Positions 39,074-49,866 of a stretch of 64,000 nucleotides of DNA are shown here, piece after piece (the first letter of the stretch is position 1; each line of letters opens with the position of its first letter). The DNA lies in contig NC_084759.1 in NCBI RefSeq assembly GCF_028858725.1, positions 134,894,171 through 134,958,170 on the forward strand. The letters run 5' to 3'. Source of the DNA: Colius striatus. Taxonomy: Eukaryota; Chordata; Aves; Coliiformes; Coliidae. The position numbers were made by a program, and so were the translations under genes. A model generated the notes under the pieces. The model was not told where the DNA came from, ran no database searches, and saw only the letters and a list, made by a program, of their open reading frames with translations.

Positions 39074-40576
39074 CTAGATAAGGTCACATAGGAACATGTC
39101 CAGGCAGGTCTTGAAAACCTCCAAGGAAGGAGACTCCACAGCCCTTCTGGGCAGCCTGTTCCACTGCTCCGTCACCCTCACAGTGAAATAGTTTTTTCTT
39201 ACGTTTAAGTGGAACTTTTTGTGTTCCAGCTTCATCCCATTACTCCTTGTCCTATTACTAGCTACAATAGAAAAAAGGGATGTCCCAACCTCCTGACACC
39301 CACCCTTTAGATATTTGTAAATGTTAATAAGATCTCCTCTCAGTCTCCTCTTCTCTAGACTAAACAGCCCCAGTTCCCGCAGCCTTTCCTCATATGAAAG
39401 ATATTCCAGTCCCCTGATCATCTTGGTGGCCCTGCGCTGGACTCTCTCCAGAATTTCTCTGTCCCTCTTGAGCTGAGGAGCCCAGAACTGGACACAGTAC
39501 TCCAGATGAGGCTTCACCAGGGCAGAGAAGAGGGAGAGAAGAACCTCCCTTGACCTGCTGGCCACACTCTTCTTGATGTATCCCAGGATGCCATTGGCCT
39601 TCTTGGCCACAAGGGCACATTGCTGGCTCATCTTTAGCTTATTAGCAATCAGGACTCCCAGGTTTCTCTCTGCAGAGCTGCTCTTCAGCAGTTCAACCCC
39701 CAGCCTGTACTGGTGCAAGGGGTTGTTCCTTCCCAGATGCAGGACTCTGCACTTGTTCTTGTTGAACCTCATGAGGTTCCTCTCTGCCCAACTCTCAAGC
39801 TGGTTGAGATCCTGCTGAATGGCAGCACAGGCTTCTGGGGAATCAGCCAGTCCTCCCAGTTTGGTGTCATCAGCAAACTTGCTGAGGGTACACTCTGTCC
39901 CCTCATCCATGTTGTTGATGAAGATGTTGAACAAGACTGGCCCCAGAACCGATCCCTGTGGAACTCCACTGGCCACAGGCCTCCAACTCGATTCTGTGTC
40001 ATTGATCACCACCCTCTGGGCTCTGTCATTCAGCCAGCTCTCGATGCACCTCACTGTCCACTCATCCAAGCCACACTGCCTGAGCTTTCTGATGATGATG
40101 TTATGGGAGACAGTGTCAAAAGCCTTGCTGAAGTCAAGGTAGATGACATCCGCTGCTCTCCCCTCATATATCCAGCCGGTTATACACTCATAGAAGGCTA
40201 TCAGGTTGGTCACACAGGGTTTCCCCTTGGTGAAGCCATGTTGTCTCCCCCTGATAACTATCTTTTTCTTCATATGTTCAGTGATAACATTCAGGATGAG
40301 TTGTTCCATCACTTTTCCAGGGATGGAGGTGAGGCTGACCAGCCTGTAGTTTCTTGTGTCGTCCTTCCTGCCCTTTTTGAAGACTAGCATGACATTGGCC
40401 TTTCTCCAGTCCTCAGGCACCTCAACTGTCCTCCATAATCGTTCAAAAATGATGGAAAGAGGCTTAGCAACCAAGTCAGCCAGCTCCCTCAGCACTCTAG
40501 GATGCATCCCATCAGGACCCATTGACTTATGAGCCTTAAGCTTGGCCAATAAGTCTTTAACCTCTTCCTCTTCCAC
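39074..40576 (-). CDS. CR1 ORF2 reverse transcriptase domain (open frame in a dead element)
   Basis: This is a 500-codon uninterrupted frame covering the whole reverse transcriptase of the CR1 LINE. Visible motifs are the finger segment [12 protein letters not shown] (residues 22-33), [20 protein letters not shown] (65-84), motif [12 protein letters not shown] (146-156), motif [14 protein letters not shown] (204-216) and motif C FADDTK (234-239). The catalytic aspartates are intact. The C-terminal region ([16 protein letters not shown], then [17 protein letters not shown]) is the conserved CR1 thumb and tail, and the protein ends about 65 bp before the 3' octamers. The Met used as start is internal. 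The native protein continues upstream into the linker and endonuclease, separated by a frameshift near 40595-40605. In life this enzyme copies CR1 RNA at the nicked target. Confidence 0.95.
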   Translation of the reverse strand: MEEEEVKDLLAKLKAHKSMGPDGMHPRVLRELADLVAKPLSIIFERLWRTVEVPEDWRKANVMLVFKKGRKDDTRNYRLVSLTSIPGKVMEQLILNVITEHMKKKIVIRGRQHGFTKGKPCVTNLIAFYECITGWIYEGRAADVIYLDFSKAFDTVSHNIIIRKLRQCGLDEWTVRCIESWLNDRAQRVVINDTESSWRPVASGVPQGSVLGPVLFNIFINNMDEGTECTLSKFADDTKLGGLADSPEACAAIQQDLNQLESWAERNLMRFNKNKCRVLHLGRNNPLHQYRLGVELLKSSSAERNLGVLIANKLKMSQQCALVAKKANGILGYIKKSVASRSREVLLSLFSALVKPHLEYCVQFWAPQLKRDREILERVQRRATKMIRGLEYLSYEERLRELGLFSLEKRRLRGDLINIYKYLKGGCQEVGTSLFSIVASNRTRSNGMKLEHKKFHLNVRKNYFTVRVTEQWNRLPRRAVESPSLEVFKTCLDMFLCDLI

Positions 40577-41961
40577 CCAGGCAAGTCCTCTGCTGTCCTG
40601 GCCATCCTGTTATCCTTGCTGGACTGGGCTTCCTGAGGGCCAGCCTTGGCTCTAAAGACTGAAGCAAAGAAGGCATTCAGTACTTCAGCCTTCTCTGCAT
40701 CCTCGGTCGCCAGAGCACCCTCAGTGTTTAGCAGCGGGCCCACATTACCCCTCGCCATCCTTCTGCTGCTGATGTACTTGAAAAATGTCCTTAACATCCC
40801 TGGATAATTTTAATTCTAGAAGGGCTCTATCCTTCCTAGTTGTACCCCTGCATGCCCTGACAATGTTTCTATACTCTTCCCAAGAAGCCAGTCCCTGTTT
40901 CCACTTCTCATAGATGGCTGCTTTCTGCCTGAGTTGTCCCAGCAGATCCTTGCTCATTCATGGAGGCCTTCTACCTCCTTTTCCTCCTTTCTTGCGCATT
41001 GGGACACACTGATCCTGGGCTTGGATGAAATGGTGCTTGAAGACTGACCAGCTCTCATGGGCACTTCTGTCTTCTAGAATCATATCCCATGAGATCCATC
41101 CAAGTAGATCTTTGAAGAGGCCAAAGTCGACTCGCCTGAAATCCAGGATCACGGTCCTGCTTTGTGGCCTGCCTCTTCCACACAGGATCTTGAACTCTAC
41201 CATCTCATGGTCACTGCAGCCAAGGTTGCCTCCAACATTCACATCCCCAACCAGGCCCTTCTTATTTGTCAGTACCAGGTCCAGTAGCACACCCCTCCTT
41301 GTTGGTTCCTCAATCACCTGGGACAGAAAGTTGTCAACAATCTGTAGGAACCTCCTGGACTGCGTGTGCTTGGCTGTGTGGCTATCCCAGCAAATATCAG
41401 GGTGATTGAAGTCCCCCATGAGGACCAGGGACTGTGATCATGAGGCAGCTCTCCGCTGTTCATAGAAGGCCTCATCCACTTCCTCCTCCTGATCAGGTGG
41501 CCTGTAGCAAACTCCTACAACAATATCACCTGCCTTGCCCTGCCCATTAATTTTTACCCATAAGCACTCAACCTGCTCCTCATCCCCACCCAGGCACAGT
41601 TCAGTACACATTAATTGCTCTCTCACATAGAGACCAACTCCACCTCCACACCTTGTCAGTCTGTCTTTCCATAACCCTCCATGGCTGTGCTCCACTCATG
41701 GCAGCTGTCCCACCACGTCTCTGTGACCACAATGAGGTTGTAGCCCCGCATCTGCACTCACATCTCCAGTTCCTCCTGCTTATTCCCCAGGCTGCGTGCA
41801 TTGGTGTAGAGGCAGTGCAGGGGCTTACTCAAACACACAGGTTTCCCTGGATGGGTGCAAGAGGCTCCTCCCCTGTTTGTCTCTTCCTCAAGGTGGTCAG
41901 CCTTTCCACATTTCAGCCCAGTGTGCAGATGAAGGGCACTTATCATTGCATTCCCTGTCAC
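40577..41961 (-). pseudogene. CR1 ORF2 endonuclease and linker, broken
   Basis: This is the N-terminal half of ORF2, an apurinic-endonuclease-like domain that nicks the target, plus the linker to the RT. Recognisable blocks are LHCLYTNARSLGNKQEELEM (41758 upward), YNLIVVTETWWDS, GGGVGLYVRE, VGVCYRPPDQEEEVDEAFYE, MGDFNHPDICWDS (41381-41419), GCSDHEMVEF and the linker KWKQGLASWEEYRN. The frame is broken by in-frame TGA codons at 41758-41760, 41438-41440 and 40958-40960 and by frame changes near 41671-41676, 40785-40790 and 40595-40605. The TGA at 41438 sits after TCA and before TCACAG, as expected if a CGA arginine codon decayed by CpG transition. The TGA at 40958 replaces what is normally a Trp before Met. 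ORF2 start near 41961 is a guess. Confidence 0.9.
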
Positions 41962-42085
41962 GCCCTGTTTCCCAGCTAGAGGGGACAGCTTGTTCTATTT
42001 TGCTTCTCCCCCCACCCCCCAAGTCCCTTAGTTTAAAGAGCTCTTTATTACGTTTGCTAGTCTACTCCCAAATATTCCAGTGCCC

Positions 42086-43105
42086 TTATGGGAGAGATGA
42101 ATCCCATCCTGTCCTGTCAAACTGTCCATTGTCAAAGATCACAAAGCCTTCCTGCTGGCACCAGCCTCTCAGCCAGGAGATCACTTGGCTGATTTTTCCA
42201 TTGCAGATTCCCCCTTTATCTCTAGTGAACAGGACAGAGGAGAAAATAACCTGAGCCCCTCTACCTTTTACCTGCTCCCCCAAGGTTTTAAAATCCATCT
42301 GGATCCTGGAGATGTCATGCCTCATGACATCATTCATACCTACATGGAACACAAGTAAGGAGTAGTAGCCTGCATCCCTGACGAGCTGTGACACTTTCTC
42401 TGCCACATCCCTGATCTTGGCCCCAGGCAGGCAGCACACCTCTCTTGACTCCCTACCTGCTCCACAGATGGGTCTCTCCGTGCCCCTTAGCAGTGAGACA
42501 CCCACAACAAGCACCCATCTCCTCTTTCTACAATGTCCATTACCTGTTGCAGGTGGAGCAGCTGATAGGTTGTTTAGTGATAGGTTGTTTCCCCTTTTGG
42601 AACTTGCTTGTTGAAGTCCCTTGTTGCCAGTGCCCCATACTTGTTCATAGTGGGCACTCTGGAAGTAGGGCTTTGAAGATGAGTCTTTGTCCTTCTTTTT
42701 TTTGTAACCAAGGTTGTTAGATTCACTGGAGGCTTGCACCTGATTGCGGAAGCCTCCATCTTTCTCCACCTCTGCCCCTGTAATACTACAGAGCCTACTC
42801 ACAGTTTCCTGCAGCTCTTTCACCAGGTGCTGCAGTTCTTGAACTTTAGGGCACCTATGACACATTGTTGCCTCAGAAGCATAGGTCCCTAACCAGCCTA
42901 AACACTCCCTGCACTCCACCTGTACTGAAGCCTCTCTACTAACCAACTCTATCTGGGTGGATGCATTGCCCATCACCTGGGTTTTGTCCACCTGAGCCTT
43001 GGCTTTAGTCCTCAGGCGAGTGCTCACCATTTTGCTACATTCAAGCTGAGGCACTTCTCTGGCTTCTGTTTCTCTAAGTGGGCAGTGGGGTTGTTCCCTG
43101 CCCAT
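42086..43105 (-). pseudogene. CR1 ORF1 (zinc finger, coiled coil, SGNH esterase), frameshifted 3' end
   Basis: This 339-codon frame is recognisable as CR1 ORF1, the RNA-binding chaperone-like protein of the element. A second possible start is Met26 (MVSTRLRTKAKAQ). Cys65, Cys68, Cys82 and Cys85 form a C-x2-C-x13-C-x2-C finger, followed by a coiled coil (about 87-106, VQELQHLVKELQETVSRL) and a basic linker (YKKKKDK). The SGNH-hydrolase/esterase domain starts at about 197 (WVLVVGVSLLRGTE, with the likely catalytic Ser at 204) and includes the HVGMND block (254-259). Two defects are visible. The block I residue before Ser, normally Asp in GDS, is Val. The C-terminal D-x-x-H block (DGIHLSHKG) lies in another frame just downstream, so an indel near 42105-42130 has removed it. 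That other frame would stop at 42028-42030. Confidence 0.9.
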
Positions 43106-43400
43106 CCTCCCTGCTCACCCTGCCTGCGCAAACTGCCATGTCACTCCCTGTTCGCCGCACTCCTGGTCGTTTGCGCTCTCTGGGGGACGATTAAATCCCC
43201 CACGGTCGCTGCAGCTCTGCCTCCTGGCAAGACCGTCCTCCTCATGAGAGCTGCCTGGTCCTGGCAGCTCTCCTTGCTTTTCCTCCACTCCCCGTGCTCC
43301 AGGAACCCCTGGATTACCTCAATCGGCTGTACAGCTGCAAATAAACGAGCCTTGCCTCTGCTGTATGTACTGCCGATAAAAAGTAGTAGGGGCAAACAAT
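43106..43400 (-). promoter_or_regulatory. Likely CR1 5'UTR/internal promoter region
   Basis: This segment lies upstream of ORF1 on the minus strand and is richer in GC and CpG than the flanks (several CG dinucleotides at 43128-43210), as expected of the 5'UTR of full-length CR1 elements. The outer limit cannot be set from the sequence alone. Confidence 0.4.
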
Positions 43401-46400
43401 CATCATGGGGGCAAACCTCCTCATCCCAGAGGAGCAGCTTCAGATTTGAGACCCAGAGAGTATGGTCCTCCTGTCAGCATCTGCTAGCATGGCTGAGTGC
43501 TGGCTTTCGCTGCCAGCAGCGCTGCCCATGGGGGCACACAAGGGGATTTTGGGTGTAGAATGTAGCCTGTCTTAGAGAGGAGGAGGAAGAAGAAAAGCAT
43601 TTCAGCTTTATTTTGCATTTCTTAAAGATTTCTTTTAAACTTACTCCATTTTTTTAATGACAGGCTCACAATGTGTGTGGAAAAAAAACCCACCAGTTTC
43701 AAGCAGCTGTATCTGTAGGAAAGCCTGAGACTGAAGCCATCCTTGCAGATGGCATGACCTTGCCTAGTCCTTCACTGGTGTAGAAAGCGGGCTCAAGTTT
43801 TGTGTGGCACCTGGTTTCCTGATGTGCCAAAGCACAGGACAAGTACACTCAAGGACTTGTACAGGCAGGGAGTGAAATGTGGAGCATGGCTGGATTTCAT
43901 ACACTGGAACATACAGCTTGGGACTGCTGCCACAGCTTGCTCCAGAAGAGACAGATTTACATGTGCAATGCACTGCAGCACTGCAAACTCCAGTGTGCCC
44001 AAAAGCCAAATGTTCCCCCTCTTGCCACTATCGTAACACTGTGTTTGCTTGGCGAGGCCTTAGCTTTGCACACACACTCATACCACTGCGTGGAGGAGCC
44101 CAAAGCATAGCTCCTCAGGCCCTACAGTGCCTCCGGTGTGAGGAATGAGCTGCTTCCCAGTGCCACATGCACAGCAAGTCGCTCTGGTCGCCCTGAGACT
44201 GATCTCATGATTTTAGGCAGGAGGGGCTGATTCACTATTTTCAGCTGTGCTTCCGCATACAGCCCTATGTGGGTGATTTGGTATGTTTCTTAACACCCTC
44301 TTCCTGGTGAGACTGGCCGGGCATTGCCAACAAGGGCATTCCCGGGAGGACAAGGGGCTACTGAGGGTAACAGAGGCTTGCAGGAGGACAACTGCTCCAG
44401 AGAAGGCAAGGAGAATTTGTCCAGCTGGCCTGCTCCAACACCAGCCAGGATGCCCAGGTGCAAGGGGAGCTGCTGGGATACACCTCCAGCACAGTACAGA
44501 GGGAATATGTCTACCAGCTGCCCCTGCCACCTCCCACGGCCTTTGTCTGTCTCTGATAAAAATAGCTGCCCACCTCCGTGCTGCACATGCAGGCAGGCGG
44601 CTGCCTGCACCAGCTGGGCAGCAAGGCTTTCTGTTTCAGTTTATCGCGTGGCATCTATTTTAGCAAGTAGCTGCTCTTGAGAAGTTTTGCTCGTGGAAAC
44701 ACCTACCCACTGCTCTGCTCTCCCCAGCCAGCACCTGGGCTGAGGGAGCAGCCAGTGCTCCCATCCCACACCTTTGTCCAGTGGTGCTTGTGTCTATCCA
44801 TGAAGCCCACAGCCCTTGGTCAGGTTCTAAATTTGTCCTGCTTTGAAATTGGATCTTCCTCCACCACTGCAAAGAGTCAGCTGCCTTTTTTTTAAAGGCA
44901 CTTCAATCGAAACTTGTAAAAATAGGTTTGGGAAAAGGGATTCACATCTCCCTACTATCCTGTAAAATGAAGTGGTTCAAACTGCGGGTCCCAAGATGGG
45001 CCTATGCCTAGTTTCAACTGCATTAGAGCCATTGCAAAGGAGGTCCAGATACTTCACAAAGGTGCATGGAATTGTGATTTAAAGACAATACCAAACCCTC
45101 ACAGCCCCCTTCTTAGCTGTGGAAGCAGCAAACATGCTGCAGGAAAAGTTTTTCTGGCTTAGCAAAAGTTCACTTCCAGCCTCCTTTGTCCTTTTATCTG
45201 CAGTGCATGGCCATACTCAGCATCCCTTTTTCTGTGAACGAATGCCAACTGTCAGAATGAAAGAGCAGGCCCTTCAGTGGGGTTCTGCATCACACCGCAC
45301 ACTGCAAGCCTTCCATCAGCCTTCAGCATAGGTAAGAAATGAGATCCAGGAGTTAAGGGTCTCTCGTGCTTTCATTTTCAAAATTGATCAGCAATTCTGG
45401 TTGCCTTCATTTTGAGGTGTCCATCTCAGGACAGCTTTACCAGAGTTGACTTGCAGGGGCTGCAGAACCCTCCTTCTCTGAAAGTCAAGGTCTTTGAAAG
45501 CATTTCAGGCAGGAAAAGTGAAAGAGCAGGTTGCTCTTACCGTTGCTGAAAGATGTAGTCCAGGAATGCAACTGTGTGTGATCCCCAGAGGCACACTCTG
45601 CTGCAGCTGCCGACACAGCAGCATCCTCCTGAAACCAAGGGGTGCCACCCCTTCATGTGCCTTCATGTGTTGCAGCTATCCCTGCCCTCTATGGGATGTG
45701 TTTGGGCCAGGGTTGGGATGGGTGACTGCAACACAAAACCCAGACTGGGAAGGGCAGGGAGCCAGCTGTGTGGTTGCCACTTCCCACTCACCGTGTGCTG
45801 CAGCAAACTCTCCACAAAGAGACTTCAGTGTCTGACAAAAATAATCAAGTTTCCTGTCCCTACTCTCTTCAGACATGGAGTCTGTTTGACGGGAAGAGTG
45901 AAAGGTGACAGTAGACAAATGCCTCTGATCACTCTTCCCTTGACAAATTCTACCAAATCCTCTCTCATTAGATTATATGATGAGCACCCAAATTGAGGTT
46001 AGAGGATGTTAGTCCTGTCTTTCATGGAGGCAAATCCTGACTCTCAGGTAACTTCATGAGCATGGCTTTCATCCTAGCAGCCTGCCCCTGTAGCTCAGGG
46101 GCAGCCCTAAGTCTCAAGAGTCTCAGCACAGAGACTCATTCAGTGCAACTCCAGGTTTTTGGCATTCACTAGCCCCACTGTAACCCTGTGATGCCCACCC
46201 ATCACCACCCAACGGGCCACTTGCCTGAGAGAGGCTTGCAGTAACTGGTCTGGACCCTCATGCATCTCTAAACAGTGCCATAGGTGATTATGATGAAAAG
46301 CAGGAAAATGGTGGGAGGGAGTGCAGGACTTCAACTTGCCTCTCACTGTCCTTCTCACTGCCAGGCCAAGCTGCTGCTTACGGCATTGCAGCCAGCCCCT

Positions 46401-46840
46401 GGGATGGTGCAAAAGCAGATGGCTGCCAATTGACGTCAAAGGAGTGCTGGTGGTTTGTAAGAGCTGAGGGACTGCTTCTGCTCAAGGTGGGTTTCCAACA
46501 CCACAGGAAAATGTTTAAATCCCCCTCCCTTCCCCTCCCTCTGCTCCAGGAAACAAGTGCCTTATTTCATTCATTGGCTGGTTTGGTTATGGCAAGAATC
46601 CTGCCCATATTTTGGCTACTTGGATGTTTGCTGAAGACCAAGCAACCCAGATAATGCTAGCAAAGAGCAGGGAAGTGAAAACAGGAGGGGAAGGTGGGAC
46701 AAAGCCAAGTTTAATCTCCTCTGCCCCAATTTGTGACACATGTTTCCAGACAGGACTAAAGCTATGTATTTTTTCTTCTCACATTGCCTGTGATGTTCTG
46801 GGGGCTTGTGAAAAAGTGAGATGATCAGTTCCTGCCATCC

Positions 46841-46935
46841 TCTCCTCTCCTCTCCTCTCCTCTCCTCTCCTCTCCTCTCCTCTCCTCTCCTCTCCTCTCC
46901 TCTCCTCTCCTCTCCTCTCCCCTCCTCTCCTCTCC
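46841..46935. repeat. (TCTCC)19 microsatellite
   Basis: Nineteen pentanucleotide units run in tandem: sixteen exact, one CCTCC variant at 46921-46925, then two exact. The + strand is pure pyrimidine and the minus strand pure purine (GGAGA)n. It is followed by degenerate CCCTTCTCTTCC. Confidence 0.97.
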
Positions 46936-48142
46936 CCTTCTCTTCCTATTGGGCTAAGGGAGTTGATTTCTACTGGGTGTATTTCCCCTTGACTACTTGA
47001 GTTCTCCTTCAGCCATTTAATTTTTATTTTGTGTTATACCTATTAGCTACATCCCCATATTTTCACTTGTCTCCATGCAGATTTGACAGTGACAATGTCA
47101 GTACATTTTCCCTGAGTGAGTACTGTAAGAGATAATTTATACCTAGCCCAGACCAATGTATTTAATTGCAAAGTGATTCCTATGGGGCATGCTTGGAGAA
47201 GTCAAAGTGTAGACTTCCACTGGCTTTAGGTCATGCCTGAGCTCCTGAATCAGTCCATATATGTTACTGCCAATACACGAGGCTGTACTATTTAAGATTG
47301 TCCAAAACATGTGTTTCAGGTGAGACCAGTGTGCAGACCATCACATGAAAAGTTTTGTGATAACAATTGACTGTAATTGCTTTCATGTGGCATTGACTCT
47401 TCTTTCCCTGATTATTTTTAGTCTTCAAGGCTGTTCCTTGATCAACCCACTTTCTTTAAGAGCTAGCGTTGCCTCTAGTGTGATGTGGCGGGTCTAATGA
47501 TGCTCTTTCTATTAAGCATGGAAAATCTTAGCCCACAGCTAGAAGCAAAACAGAATGAATTTCCTACATATTCTGATCCAAGGCCACTGAACTGAATGCA
47601 TCCAAGTTTTTCATCCTTTTCAGTAGCCTTGAATCAGGTCCTTACAGACACTTGGAGAAAAAACATCATCAAAATCCAAATGAGCCCTAATCAACACATT
47701 CTTTTTAGTGGTAAAAAAAACCCATACAGTAAGACATGTCATGTTCAGACAACAAAAAATCAAACTAATCTTTATTGCTCTCTTATTCTACCTGCTTTTT
47801 TCCTCCTGGGGTGAGGATTTGCGGCTCCTAAAGCTGTGAAGAGGAGTGGCGCAAGCCTGATGCTGATCTGTCTGGAGTGGAGAGTGTTCCATGCTTGAGA
47901 GAGGAGGCAGGGCACAAAACGTACCTGTGGCAGGCTGTTTTAAAGAGTCGACAAGGCTTTGAAGCTGTTTGGATATGTGGGATATTGCAATAAATCTGTG
48001 AGGAGGTGAGTGTTAAATGGAGTATGCCACCAGACTTGGTATTTTGACATAGCTGCCAAGGCCAAGCTATACCATGACTCAGGCCTTTTTATGTGCTCAC
48101 ATATGGTCACACCCCTACATACAGCTGTAGTTTTACCACTGA

Positions 48143-48215
48143 CCTGGTTTTGGTTGGGATAGAGTTAATTTTCTTATTAGCAGTTGGTAGAGTTTTTGGT
48201 GTAGTTTTACATACG
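48143..48215 (+). repeat. Possible ancient avian ERV LTR fragment
   Basis: CCTGGTTTTGGTTGGGATAG followed by AGTTAATTTTCTTATTAGCAG resembles, from memory, the 5' part of an LTR family common in bird genomes. Only about 50-70 bases resemble it; there is no coding part and no paired LTR. Confidence 0.4.
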
Positions 48216-49327
48216 TCCATGCATAGACTTCATGTTATGCAGCACCTCCCCATCTCCCTCTCTGCAGGGGCACATGTGTCCTCACAGAGCCTTAATACTC
48301 ATGCCTGAACAGTGTGAGCTCACCCATGGGTCAGTACAGCACATTGCTGCCTACAGTCTCCTTCAAAATCGGTCGGTCTCCCTTGGGAATGCAGGTAGGC
48401 CTTGACACTTTGGCCACCCCACAATGCTCCCCCGTGTTTGCCTTGCTCAGTGTGACACCTCTGGAGCACAGCTGGGTCCCCTGATTTTTCCTTAATCCAG
48501 ATGAAATTTCCAGAGCCTTTGATGACAACAAGGCCTGCTTTAGCACAGGGCCAGGGCCTGCCTGCTCTCACAGTACCATACATGCCACTTTGGCTAATGA
48601 AATCCACTTTTTGCCTATTAACAGGCAATTAGCCTGCGTGATTTTTCAAGCACCGTCTCTCTGTAATTTTTTTATAATTTGCTACAAACAATGGCCCAAT
48701 CAGTGACTGGAGCACATTTGGAGAAGAACTCAGGAGCTAGAGTCTCTCTAGCCAACTGTTTGCAAATTGTGCCTCCCCTGCCCTGACTAAGCAGCGGCTG
48801 CTCGTACCCAGCCTGCAGACCCACAGAATTTTTCAGGGCTGGTGGAGGATGTGCAAGGAAGTCCTGCCACTTTGGAAAATGGAGAAGGAAGAGAAACACT
48901 GAAACCTGGGTGGAGTGAGTGAGATAAGTTTTTATTAGAAATAAAGCAGAGACGCAAGTCCTGTTAATTCAGAAGGCCAGGCTTCTGCAAGCCCCAGTGT
49001 TTCCTTTTGTATGCAAAAAAAAAAAAAAAGTTGAATCTGAAACAGTAGCCTTAACAGAATGTATGTTTATATATGAATATAGCCTGTAAATTGCCCTTCC
49101 CCACCCCCCAGCCCAATTAGGTTACAAAAATGAATTCCTGTGGTGATAGCAAAGTCTATCAGCAAAAAAACCTTGTCTGGCAAGTTCCTCATCTAATGCA
49201 GTGCTCTGAGGTTGGGAGACTGGGACAAGGAGGGAGAAGCCCCTACAAGTATACTTGTATATGTAATGACACCTTGGATAGCGAAAACCCAAACTTTTAG
49301 AGTGCTCCATTTAGGGCAGTTTATTTT

Positions 49328-49828
49328 CACAGAATCACAGAATAGTAGGGATTGGAAAGGACCTCTAGAGGTCATCTAGACCAATGCTCTTGCTAAAAGC
49401 AAGTTCGTCTCAATCAGTTCACACAGGAATGTGTCCGGGAGGGTTTTGAAAATGTCTAGAGAAGGAAACTCCACAATTTCCCTGGGCAGCCTGTGCCAGG
49501 GCTCCCTCACTTGAACAGGAAAGAAGTTTCTCCTCATGTTCAGGTGGAACTTCCTGTGTTCCAACTTGTCCCCATTACCCCTTGTCCTGTCACTGGGCAC
49601 TACAGAAAAAGACTCGTCCCATTCTCCCAACACCTGCCCTTTAAGTATTTGTAACTGTTGATAACACACCCTTTCAGTTTCCTCCAGGCTAAACAGCCCC
49701 AGATCTCTCAGTCTTTCCTCATAAGAGAGGTGTTCCAGTCCCCTCATCATCTTGGTAGCCCTGCACTAGACTCTCTCCAGAAGTTGTCTATCATTCTTGA
49801 AGTGGAGACCCTAAAACTGGACTCAACT
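49328..49828 (-). mobile_element. CR1 LINE 3' fragment (about 500 bp) with ORF2 tail
   Basis: The + strand begins CACAGAATCACAGAATAGTA and continues through the CR1 3' end. On the minus strand a 124-codon frame (49376-49750) keeps ORF2 C-terminal blocks: [31 protein letters not shown] and WHRLPREIVEFPSLDIFK. It is 5'-truncated within the RT thumb region. One frame-disrupting change (EETERVCYQQLQILKG in place of the usual [18 protein letters not shown]) shows decay. A 19-bp direct duplication starts at its 5' boundary (49829). Confidence 0.94.
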
Positions 49829-49866
49829 TTCTGTAGTGTTTCACTACTTCTGTAGTGTTTCACTGC
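49829..49866. repeat. 19-bp tandem duplication
   Basis: TTCTGTAGTGTTTCACTAC at 49829-49847 is followed directly by TTCTGTAGTGTTTCACTGC at 49848-49866, with one mismatch. It abuts the 5' end of the CR1 fragment. Confidence 0.85.

Larger units (their letters stand above)
38994..43400 (-). mobile_element. Near-full-length CR1 LINE retrotransposon
   Basis: This is a minus-strand CR1 non-LTR retrotransposon of about 4.4 kb, close to full length, whereas nearly all genomic CR1 copies are short 3' fragments. The 3' end carries two CATAGAAT units on the + strand (38994-39001 and 39002-39009), the reverse complement of the CR1 tail octamer. Going 5' along the element come the reverse transcriptase (39074-40576), a linker and AP-type endonuclease (40577-41961), ORF1 (42086-43105) and a GC- and CpG-richer segment (43106 to about 43400) likely to be the 5'UTR or promoter. 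The 5' boundary is a guess. Several nonsense codons and frameshifts show that the copy is inactive. Confidence 0.93.
43401..49327. other. Intergenic DNA with microsatellite and LTR scrap
   Basis: No gene is recognised here. The stretch contains the TCTCC microsatellite (46841-46935), an ERV-LTR-like segment near 48143 and an A16 run (49014-49029). Open frames up to 157 codons (43085-43558) partly overlap the CR1 5' region and show no similarity of their own. Confidence 0.6.

Noticed and set aside
39713..40387. A 224-codon + strand open frame
   Set aside because: It is antisense to the CR1 reverse transcriptase and arises from the codon constraint of the real frame on the other strand.
43085..43558. 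A 157-codon + strand open frame next to the CR1 5' end
   Set aside because: It overlaps the GC-rich CR1 5' region in antisense and shows no recognisable protein features.
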